Source: DASTPP01 sp035762175 (GTDB lineage Bacteria; Myxococcota_A; Polyangia; Polyangiales; Polyangiaceae). From it: a stretch of 19,480 bases of DNA. Positions 1 to 6,101 of this stretch are shown piece after piece; position 1 is the first letter of the stretch; every line of letters starts with the position of its first letter. The stretch lies in contig DASTPP010000125.1 of assembly GCA_035762175.1 (NCBI GenBank), positions 1 through 19,480 on the forward strand. The letters run 5' to 3'. The notes below the pieces were generated by a model. It was not told the DNA's origin, did not search any database, and saw only the letters and a program-made list of their open reading frames with translations. The position numbers were made by a program, and so were the translations under genes.

Positions 1-84
1 GCCCGCGCGGGCGCGGAGCCGTCCGTCAGAGCGCCGAGCAGCGCCAGGGCGAAGGCTCCGCGCCCGCGCGGGCGCGGAGCCGTC
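1..84. repeat. GC-rich palindromic repeat, one full and one cut copy
   Basis: Positions 54-81 form a perfect 28-bp palindrome (arms GGCTCCGCGCCCG and CGGGCGCGGAGCC around CG). Positions 1-23 are identical to 62-84, so the right part of a second copy lies at the window edge with a 61-bp period. The left arm of that first copy would lie outside the window. This could be a short repeat array, a REP-like element or tandem hairpins at the end of a gene to the left. No coding sequence is evident in 1-328. Confidence 0.6.
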
Positions 85-211
85 GGGGCACTCGAGGGCG
101 AGGCGCGGGCGACACTCGCTCGCGCGGGCGCGGGGCGTGGCGGGCCCGGCGCGGGGCGAATTGGGCGGCGGGGCGGCCCAGGCCGAGCTCGCCCTCGGCC
201 CCGGGGCGGCC

Positions 212-264
212 CGTTGAAAGGGCTTTTCGCTCCCTGAAAAGCGCGTTGAACAGGCGTTTCAGGG
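212..264 (+). promoter_or_regulatory. candidate operator/promoter region of bfr
   Basis: Two similar 17-bp sequences lie at 212-228 and 244-260 (14 of 17 bases equal, both starting CGTTGAA), spaced 32 bp, about three helix turns. An inverted repeat CCCTGAAA (232-239) / TTTCAGGG (257-264) overlaps the second one. This is the least GC-rich stretch before bfr and ends about 65 bp before its start codon. The arrangement suggests cooperative binding of a regulator, perhaps an iron or redox sensor. The regulator's identity is not visible, and no clear -35/-10 pair could be assigned. Confidence 0.4.
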
Positions 265-328
265 CCCGGCCTCCGATCGGTGCGCTAGCGTGACCGGGCG
301 GTGACGACCCGAACCAAGCGAGGACGCC

Positions 329-808
329 ATGAAAGGAAACGCCCAAGTTATCGACCTGCTTAACGAAGTCCTCACCGGTGAGCTGACGGCCATCAACCAG
401 TACTTTCTGCACGCCCGGATGCTCGACAACTGGGGCTACCGGTACCTCGGCAAGATCGTGCGCGACGAGAGCATCGACGAGATGAAGCACGCCGACAGGC
501 TCATCGAGCGCATCTTGTTCCTCGAGGGGTTGCCGAACCTGCAGCGCCTCGGCAAGCTCACCATCGGCGAGACCGTCAAGGAGCAGTTCGCCAACGATCT
601 CGCGGTAGAGTACGAGGCCATCAAGCGCCTGAACGACGGCATCGCGCTCTGCCGCACCATCGGCGACAACGGCTCCGAGCGGCTCTTGCAGGACATCCTG
701 GTGTCCGAAGAAGAGCATGTCGACTGGCTCGAGACGCAGCAAGAGCTCATGCGCCAGCTCGGCGACGTGGCGTACCTCGCCGAGCAGATCCGCAAGGGCG
801 AGAGCTGA
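329..808 (+). CDS. bfr: Bacterioferritin
   Basis: Heme-containing ferritin that oxidises Fe(II) and stores iron as a mineral in a cytoplasmic 24-subunit shell. The 159-residue length matches the family (158 aa in E. coli), and the protein is collinear with E. coli Bfr from MKG to the C-terminus. All dinuclear ferroxidase ligands are present: E18, E51, H54, E94, E127 and H130, plus Y25. M52, the axial heme ligand at the subunit interface, is present in the ESIDEMKHADR motif, so this is a heme-binding bacterioferritin and not a plain ferritin. The ATG at 329 follows a purine-rich AGCGAGGA (316-323). The gene is monocistronic by spacing, with its own upstream control region and a GC hairpin just after the stop. 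No Bfd ferredoxin partner gene is adjacent. Identification is firm. Confidence 0.97.
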   Translation: MKGNAQVIDLLNEVLTGELTAINQYFLHARMLDNWGYRYLGKIVRDESIDEMKHADRLIERILFLEGLPNLQRLGKLTIGETVKEQFANDLAVEYEAIKRLNDGIALCRTIGDNGSERLLQDILVSEEEHVDWLETQQELMRQLGDVAYLAEQIRKGES

Positions 809-829
809 GGGCCGTCCGGGCGGCGGCCC
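809..829 (+). terminator. hairpin directly after bfr stop
   Basis: GGGCCG (809-814) pairs with CGGCCC (824-829), with a GC-rich 9-nt loop starting right after the stop codon. There is no T-run, so it is only a terminator-like or 3'-end-protecting hairpin. Confidence 0.35.
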
Positions 830-1097
830 GGGGGGCGGGGCGCGTCCCGGCGGGTGGGGGCCCGCGCGGCGCGAGGCGGGGCCCGCGGTCGCGAGCCGGG
901 GCGTGGCGAGCGCGGGCGCGGCGGTGCGCGAGGCCGGACGGGGCGGGCGCGGGCGCGGCCGTCGCGACGTCGTGCGAGACGGGGCGAGCGCGGCGGTCGC
1001 GAGGGCGCGCGGCGTCGGTCGAGCACAAGGCCCCCGGCGGCGGGGTGTCGGCGCGTTGGCCCGGGGTGCGCCGGTCTGGTAGCGTGCCCTGCTGGTC
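830..1097. other. intergenic region without recognisable gene
   Basis: Extremely GC-rich spacer between bfr and the DUF1415 gene. Open frames here on both strands are Ala/Arg/Gly-rich and show no family features. It holds loosely repeated GCGAGCGCGG...GCGAGG segments near 904-930 and 983-1002 (approximate). I see no RNA gene and no convincing promoter, although a promoter for the downstream cluster is expected here. Confidence 0.5.
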
Positions 1098-1799
1098 ATG
1101 GACGAAGAGGGCGCCCGCGTGCGGTCTGACGTCGAGCGCGAGCTGCTCCGGCTCAACGAGCGCTACATCGTCGAGTTCATCGAGGCGTTCGGGCTCTGCC
1201 CCTTCTCGCGCACGGCGCGCGAGAGGGGGGCGGTCGTGCGGCGGGTGCTCTGGCTCGACCGGCCCGACCCGGCGCCGGTGGTCGCGTTCGTCGAGGGCGA
1301 GCTCGCGGCCCTCGAGGCGGTCGAGGTGGGCCTGGTGATTTTGCCGGCGCTCGCCTGCCCCGCGGGGGCGTTTCAGCACTTTGCCACCGAGGTCAACGGG
1401 CTGCACGCCGAGCGGGCGGCCCCGGCGCGGCCGGCCTTCGTGCTCGCCCCCTTCCATCCGGGGGCATCCTACAGTGACGCCAGCGGGGCCCGCCTGGTGC
1501 CCTTCTTCCGGCGCACGCCGGACCCGACGTTGCAGTTCGTGCGCCTCGCGGTGCTCGACCGCATCCACAGCCAGCGGCCCCGCGGCACCCGCTTTTTCGA
1601 CGGCACGGTCGAGGCGTGGCAGGCGCTCGGGGGCGAGCCGCCGCCCCCGTCGGTGACCGAGCAGATTACCGAAAGCAACTTTCGCCTCGCCCGCGAGGGG
1701 GGGCAGCTCGCGAAGATGCGCGCCGTCTTGGACGACATTTTTGCCGAGCGCGCCGCCCTCGGGGGCCGTTTTGGGCTAAGCTCGACGGTCGACCCCTGA
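1098..1799 (+). CDS. DUF1415 family protein
   Basis: A 233-residue soluble protein of the DUF1415 family, whose biochemical function is unknown to me. The family hallmarks are visible: an N-terminal helix leading into GLCPF (residues 32-36; often GLNLCPFA in relatives), a central FHPGASYSD segment (119-127) and a following RRTPDPTLQFVRL segment (138-150). The single CPF cysteine and the FHP histidine are the most conserved-looking polar residues and could form an active or metal site, but this is inference. No signal peptide or membrane segment is present. The ATG at 1098 has no strong Shine-Dalgarno; the frame's composition and family start support it. It ends 3 bp before the metallophosphoesterase ATG, so the two are probably translationally coupled. 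Confidence 0.8.
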   Translation: MDEEGARVRSDVERELLRLNERYIVEFIEAFGLCPFSRTARERGAVVRRVLWLDRPDPAPVVAFVEGELAALEAVEVGLVILPALACPAGAFQHFATEVNGLHAERAAPARPAFVLAPFHPGASYSDASGARLVPFFRRTPDPTLQFVRLAVLDRIHSQRPRGTRFFDGTVEAWQALGGEPPPPSVTEQITESNFRLAREGGQLAKMRAVLDDIFAERAALGGRFGLSSTVDP

Positions 1800-1802
1800 G
1801 CA

Positions 1803-2675
1803 ATGGCACCGAGCTCGCGCATCGTCGAACTGCCTGCCTCCGGCACGCTCTTCGTCGTCACCGATCTGCAGGGCAACCTTCGCGACTTCGACCGCATCGC
1901 CGCGATCTTCGAGGCGCGCGAGGCCGAGTACGGCGACGCGCACCTGCTCATCACGGGCGACCTGGTGCACGGGCCCGAGTACACGCGCGAGCAGTGGCCG
2001 CCGCACCTCGGCTCGTTCTACGTCGGCGACTCGTGCTCGCTGCTCGAGCGGGCCGAGGCGCTGCAGGCGCGCCACGCGGGGCGGGTGCACTACCTGCTCG
2101 GCAACCACGAGCACGCGCACGTCGGCGGCCCGGTGGTGGGCAAGTTCTTCCCCGACGAGGCGGCGCGGCTCGAGCAGCTGCTCGGCCCCGGGCGGACGGA
2201 GCGGGTGCGGGCGTGGCTGCGCTCGTGGCCGCTCGTGGCGGTGGCCGAGCGGGCGGGGCTCTGCTTCCTGCACGCGGCGCCGGGCGCGCCCCTCGGCCAC
2301 CGCGACGAGCTCGACGCGCTGCCGGTCGACGGCGGCCCGGGCGCCGACCCGCTGCTCGCGCACCTCTTGGTGGCGCTGCTCTGGTCGCGGGGGGCGACGC
2401 TCGAGCGGTCGCGCGCCTTCTTGCGCGCCATGGGCCCGGGCCTGACGGCGGCGGTGCACGGCCACGACGTCGTGCGCGAGGGGTTCGCGGTCGAGCACGA
2501 GGCGTGCCTCTGCATGTCGTCGAGCTTCGGCTGCTACGACGGCGACAAAGTCTACCTGCGCTGGGACTTGGCCGAGCGCGCCCCCTCGGCCGAGGCCCTG
2601 GCCCGCCGGGGGCTCTGCCGCCTCTGGCCCGATGAGCCGCCCGTCTACTTGGAGTCGGGCGGGACCGAACCCTGA
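1803..2675 (+). CDS. Metallophosphoesterase (calcineurin-like, PPP-type)
   Basis: A 290-residue predicted cytoplasmic metal-dependent phosphoesterase of the calcineurin-like superfamily. The metal-binding blocks appear in order: DLQGN (21-25, in place of the usual DxHG), GDLVHG (52-57), GNHEH (100-104), an FLHAAPG segment near 155 and a VHGHD block near 218. D21, D53, N101 and H102 fit the dinuclear centre. The histidine normally two residues after the first aspartate is Gln (Q23). The layout resembles bacterial PPP-like protein phosphatases and diadenosine-tetraphosphatase relatives, but the substrate cannot be read from the sequence. The ATG lies 3 bp after the DUF1415 stop, without a clear Shine-Dalgarno, suggesting coupled translation. 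The stop is 8 bp before the helD-type GTG, so the three genes likely form one operon. Confidence 0.85.
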   Translation: MAPSSRIVELPASGTLFVVTDLQGNLRDFDRIAAIFEAREAEYGDAHLLITGDLVHGPEYTREQWPPHLGSFYVGDSCSLLERAEALQARHAGRVHYLLGNHEHAHVGGPVVGKFFPDEAARLEQLLGPGRTERVRAWLRSWPLVAVAERAGLCFLHAAPGAPLGHRDELDALPVDGGPGADPLLAHLLVALLWSRGATLERSRAFLRAMGPGLTAAVHGHDVVREGFAVEHEACLCMSSSFGCYDGDKVYLRWDLAERAPSAEALARRGLCRLWPDEPPVYLESGGTEP

Positions 2676-2683
2676 GAGCCGAC

Positions 2684-5008
2684 GTGTCATCGACCGAAAT
2701 CCCCGAGCAGGAAGAGCGCCTGCTTTCGCACGTGCGCGCCCACCTCGAGCGGGCCGCCGCCGCGCGCCCCGCCGCCGCGCCCCCCCCCGACTACGACCGG
2801 CAGCTGCTCGAGCTGCGCGACGAGATCGCCCAGGCGCGCCTCGAGGACGTGCCCGCCCTGCTCGCGCAGATGGAGCGCATCTCGGGCCTGGCCGCGCGGC
2901 GCGCCGAGTCCGACGCGTCGCAGCCGCCGCCGGTCGACCCGAGCGCGCCCTACTTCGCCCACGTGCGCCTGCGCGAGGGCGGGCGCGAGCGCGACGTGCT
3001 CATCGGCCGCACGACGCACGTCGACGCGCGCGAGGGCGTGCGCATCGTCGACTGGCGCCACGCGCCGATCAGCCAGCTCTACTACCGCTACCCCGAGGGC
3101 GCCTCGTACGAAGAGACCTTCGGCGGCCGTGAGGTGCACGGCGAGGTGCTCGTGCGCCGCACCGTGACCATCGTCGACGGCGAGCTCGTGCGCGTGCAGG
3201 CGCCGCAGGGCGTCTACGTCCGGCGCCGCGGCGAGGGCGAGCCCTGGCGCGAGCTCGAGGTCAGGCAGCTCGAGCTCGCGGGCGGCCAAGACACGGCGCT
3301 CCGGCCCGCCAACGTCGCGCGCGGCGTGCTCGGCGCGGGCGCCGACGGCCTGCAGCGCGCCGACCGGCACCTGCCCGAGATCGCGGCGCTGCTCGACGCG
3401 CGCCAGTTCGAGCTCATCTCAGCGCCCGGCAGCGGCGTCGTGGTCATCCAGGGCGGCGCCGGCAGCGGCAAGACGACGATCGGCCTGCACCGCGTCGCCT
3501 ACCTCGCCTTCCGCGACCCGTCGCGCTTCAAGCCCGAGAAGATGTTCGTCGTCACCTACGGCGCGGCCCTCGGCGCGTACATCTCCGAGGTGCTGCCGGC
3601 GCTCGGCGTGCACGGCGTGCGGGTCGACACCTTCGCCCGCTGGGCCGACGCCCTGCGGCGCGAGGCCTTCCCGTGGCTGCCGGCCGAGGTCGAAGACGAC
3701 ACCCCGCTCGCCGTCTCGCGCCTGAAGAAGCACCCGGCCCTCTTGCGCCTCTTGACCCAGCGGGCCCGCGAGCAGGCCCGCCGCCCGGGCGCGCCCCGCG
3801 GGCCCCGCGCCGCCGTGCAGATCTGGGCCGAGACGCTGACCGACCTGCCCGCGCTGCGCGAGGCCATGGCGGCCGAGGGCGAGACGGCCCCCCTCGGCGA
3901 GGCCGACCTCGTCGTCGCGCACCGCTGGTGCACCGCGCACTGCGTCGCCCTGCTCGAGTCCGACCCGCACGAGCAGAACGAGGCGCTCGAGGCGCCGCCG
4001 GCCGAGGGCGAGGGCGAGGCCACCGCCTGGGACTCGGCCCGCTCGGGCGACGCCGACGAGGCCCCCACGCCCCGGGCGCGCCCGGCCCGCGGCCGCAAGC
4101 CCTCGCCCCGCGACGACGACGAAGACGACGACGGGGGCGACGACGACGACGAGGGCTCGGGCCTCGGCGCCGACGGGCGCGACCTCGACGACGACCAGAA
4201 GCTGCGCCTCGACCGCGAAGACGACGCGCTCCTCTTGCGCCTGCACCAGATCGTCGCCGGGCCGCTGCGCGCGCGCAAGCAGCCGCTCGTCTACGAGCAC
4301 GTCTTCGTCGACGAGGCCCAAGACCTCTCGCCCGTCGAGCTCGCCGTGCTGCTCGACACCGTCTCGGCCGGGCGCAGCGTCACGCTCGCCGGCGACACCT
4401 CGCAGAAGCTCTACCTCGACAACGGCTTCCGCGACTGGCGCCAGACGCTCGGCGAGCTCGGGCTCTCGACCACCGAGGTCGAGCCCCTGCGCATCGCCTA
4501 CCGCTCGACGCGCGAAGTGCTCGAGGTCGCCCGCGATATCTTGGGGCCCATCGCCGACCCGATCGTGCCGGTCGCCACGCGCTCGGGCGCGCCCGTCGAG
4601 GCGCACCTCTTCCCGCAGGCCGGCGCCGCCGTCGCGTTCCTCGCCGAGGCGCTCCGGCCGCTCTTCGCCCGCGAGCCGCGCGCCACCGTCGGCGTGCTCG
4701 CCCGCTTCGCCGAGCAGGCCGAGGCGTACTACGAGGGCCTCTGCCGCGCCGAAGTGCCCCACGTGAGGCGCGTGCGCGCGCAAGACTTCACCTTCCGGCC
4801 CGGCATCGACGTCACCGAGATCGGCCAGGTCAAGGGCCTCGAGTTCGACTACGTCGTGCTCGTCGACGTCAACGCGTCGGTCTTCCCCGAGACCGACGAG
4901 GCGCGCCACCTCTTGCACATCGGCGCGACGCGCGCGGCGCACCAGCTCTGGTTCTTCGTCACCGGCAGGCCCTCGCCGCTCGTGCCGAAGCGCCTGCTCG
5001 ATCTGTAG
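2684..5008 (+). CDS. helD: HelD-type UvrD-like ATPase (RNA polymerase recycling factor)
   Basis: A 774-residue superfamily 1 helicase-like ATPase of the HelD group. Known HelD proteins bind RNA polymerase and release it from stalled or terminated DNA complexes. The N-terminus (about 1-80) is helical and charged, as expected for the arm that enters the secondary channel. A HelD-typical block follows with PYFAHV (89-94), IGR (107-109) and DWRHAPIS (123-130). Helicase motifs are complete: Walker A GGAGSGKTT (257-265), DEAQD (543-547), AGDTSQ (569-574), YRSTRE (606-611), QVKGLEFD (715-722) and IGATRA (746-751). Residues about 435-505 form a long low-complexity insertion with runs of Asp. The start is a GTG 8 bp after the preceding stop; no ATG gives the full N-terminus. 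The alternative reading is a generic UvrD/PcrA helicase, but the DWRAPI-type block argues for HelD. Confidence 0.88.
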   Translation: MSSTEIPEQEERLLSHVRAHLERAAAARPAAAPPPDYDRQLLELRDEIAQARLEDVPALLAQMERISGLAARRAESDASQPPPVDPSAPYFAHVRLREGGRERDVLIGRTTHVDAREGVRIVDWRHAPISQLYYRYPEGASYEETFGGREVHGEVLVRRTVTIVDGELVRVQAPQGVYVRRRGEGEPWRELEVRQLELAGGQDTALRPANVARGVLGAGADGLQRADRHLPEIAALLDARQFELISAPGSGVVVIQGGAGSGKTTIGLHRVAYLAFRDPSRFKPEKMFVVTYGAALGAYISEVLPALGVHGVRVDTFARWADALRREAFPWLPAEVEDDTPLAVSRLKKHPALLRLLTQRAREQARRPGAPRGPRAAVQIWAETLTDLPALREAMAAEGETAPLGEADLVVAHRWCTAHCVALLESDPHEQNEALEAPPAEGEGEATAWDSARSGDADEAPTPRARPARGRKPSPRDDDEDDDGGDDDDEGSGLGADGRDLDDDQKLRLDREDDALLLRLHQIVAGPLRARKQPLVYEHVFVDEAQDLSPVELAVLLDTVSAGRSVTLAGDTSQKLYLDNGFRDWRQTLGELGLSTTEVEPLRIAYRSTREVLEVARDILGPIADPIVPVATRSGAPVEAHLFPQAGAAVAFLAEALRPLFAREPRATVGVLARFAEQAEAYYEGLCRAEVPHVRRVRAQDFTFRPGIDVTEIGQVKGLEFDYVVLVDVNASVFPETDEARHLLHIGATRAAHQLWFFVTGRPSPLVPKRLLDL

Positions 5009-5047
5009 GTCGAGCGTGCCCGCCGCGTCGTCGCCCGCGGCGCGAAG

Positions 5048-5101
5048 TGTAGCGCGCGCGCGGCCCCGGCGCCCGCGCGCGCGCGTGCTCGCGCGCTTAC
5101 A
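5048..5101 (+). terminator. long GC-alternating hairpin after helD-type gene
   Basis: TGTAGCGCGCG (5048-5058) pairs with CGCGCGCTTACA (5090-5101), with one bulged base. The interior is alternating CG tracts flanking GGCCCCGGCGCC. It lies 40 bp after the helD-type stop and could end the upstream operon's transcripts. The alternating CG tracts could also adopt non-B structure. No T-run follows. Confidence 0.4.
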
Positions 5102-5156
5102 TCTCTCACGCGCCCCCCCTTGCCAAAGCCCCAGGGCGATGCACGCTCTAGGTACT

Positions 5157-5339
5157 ATGAAGTTTCATATTCAACTTGTTGAAGAAGACGGCAAGTGGCG
5201 CGCCCTGGTCATGAACGTGCCCGGGGTCGAGGCCACCGCCGACACGCAACACGACGCGATCGAAATGGCCGCGGCACTCGCCGTCTCCACGATCGACAAC
5301 TACCGGGCCCTCGTCGGGCCCCTCTACGGCCCCAACTGA
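5157..5339 (+). CDS. HicB-like small protein (orphan)
   Basis: A 60-residue protein beginning MKFHIQLVEEDGKWRA and continuing through MNVPGVEATADT and DAIEMAAALA. This is the pattern of the HicB / UPF0150 partial RNase H-like fold: strand, EDGxWxA, PGV, gap, xDAIexA helix. In HicAB modules this fold is the antitoxin that neutralises the HicA RNase, and there it usually carries a C-terminal DNA-binding segment. Here the protein ends soon after the helix, so no DNA-binding domain is present, and no HicA-like gene with its dsRBD-like fold is adjacent. An upstream in-frame ATG at 5139 would add six residues; I chose 5157 because family members begin with the first strand. The first codons are visibly less GC-rich than the neighbouring genes. 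The function may be unrelated to toxin control. Confidence 0.6.
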   Translation: MKFHIQLVEEDGKWRALVMNVPGVEATADTQHDAIEMAAALAVSTIDNYRALVGPLYGPN

Positions 5340-5391
5340 GGGCCGTGCCCGATCGCACGGCGCCGGGCTCGAGCGCGAGGCAGGCGAGCGG

Positions 5392-5444
5392 GGCGCGCGC
5401 AGGCGCGCCGCCGCGAGCCGAACGAAGCGAGCGGGCGCCGCTCG
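5392..5444. terminator. two hairpins between convergent genes
   Basis: GGCGCGC (5392-5398) pairs with GCGCGCC (5403-5409) over a 4-nt loop. CGAGCG (5428-5433) pairs with CGCTCG (5439-5444) over a 5-nt loop. Both lie between the plus-strand HicB-like gene and the minus-strand HEAT lipoprotein gene, so they can serve as bidirectional terminators. No T-tracts are seen. Confidence 0.45.
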
Positions 5445-5453
5445 GGCCCGTGC

Positions 5454-6101
5454 TCAGCGCTGCGGCAGGGCGCGCCGCAACGACAGGCGCACGTTCGGGT
5501 CGGCCTCGACCGAGGCGCGGCCCTCGAGCAGAGCGCGCGACCGCACCGAGCCCAAGGCGCCCAGCGCTCGCACGGCGGCGTCGCGTAGATCGGGGTCGGG
5601 GTCGCCGAGCAGGGGCCCGAGCGTAGCGAGCGCGTCGTCGCCGTACGCCGCGGCGAGCGCGCGCGCCGCCGTGCGGCGCAGGTAGCGGGGCGCGGCCGGG
5701 TCGCCCGCGCGGGCCTCGAGCTCGGCGCGCGCCCCGGGCACCCCGGCGAAGAAGCGCAGGCTCGCGAGTGCGTTCGACCGCTTGTGCGGCGGCTCGCCTC
5801 GGTCGCCCGCCAGCTCGATCAGCGCGGGCACCAGCCGCTCGGCCCCCGCCAGCCCCTCGAGCTCGCGCCGCTCGGGCGCCGTCTCGTAGCCGCCGAAGGC
5901 CGCCCGCAGGCGAGCCCGCAGCGTCGCGTCCGAGACGGGCGGCGCCTCGGCGAGCGGCTTCGGGTCGGGGGCCGCCGCGGGCTGCGGGGGGGGCGGCGCG
6001 GGCCGGGGGGCGGGCGCGGGGGCGTCGCGTTCGGGCGCCGCCGCGGGGCCGCAGGACGCGGCGCCGAGGGCGAGGGCGAGGGCGAGGGCGGGGCGGCGCA
6101 T
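5454..6101 (-). CDS. HEAT-repeat lipoprotein
   Basis: A 215-residue predicted lipoprotein. The N-terminus MRRPALALALALGAASC is a short signal peptide with lipobox AASC, predicting lipidation of C17 and anchoring in an envelope membrane. Residues about 18-60 are Pro/Ala-rich and probably an extended linker. The rest is helical and ends with HEAT-like repeats, for example a PDLRDAAVRALGALG helix pair near 170-185; such repeats usually serve as protein-binding scaffolds. No catalytic motif is seen. The ATG at 6101 overlaps the stop of the upstream metalloprotease gene by one base (TGATG), so the two are translationally coupled and possibly act together. An open frame extends further upstream but lacks a signal peptide and lies in the neighbour's coding sequence. 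Confidence 0.75.
   Translation of the reverse strand: MRRPALALALALGAASCGPAAAPERDAPAPAPRPAPPPPQPAAAPDPKPLAEAPPVSDATLRARLRAAFGGYETAPERRELEGLAGAERLVPALIELAGDRGEPPHKRSNALASLRFFAGVPGARAELEARAGDPAAPRYLRRTAARALAAAYGDDALATLGPLLGDPDPDLRDAAVRALGALGSVRSRALLEGRASVEADPNVRLSLRRALPQR
6066..6089 (-). repeat. hexanucleotide repeat in a signal peptide
   Basis: Four perfect tandem copies of GAGGGC (plus strand), coding the alternating Ala-Leu stretch of the HEAT lipoprotein signal peptide. Gain or loss of a unit changes the hydrophobic core by two residues without a frameshift. Confidence 0.7.

Noticed and set aside
5016..5156. GTG-initiated extension of the HicB-like protein
   Set aside because: It would translate the long CG hairpin into Ala/Arg sequence. 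Family homology starts at MKFHIQ.
5340..5453. A HicA toxin partner next to the HicB-like gene
   Set aside because: No short frame with a HicA-like pattern (conserved His, dsRBD-like fold) exists on either side; the downstream gap holds only hairpins.
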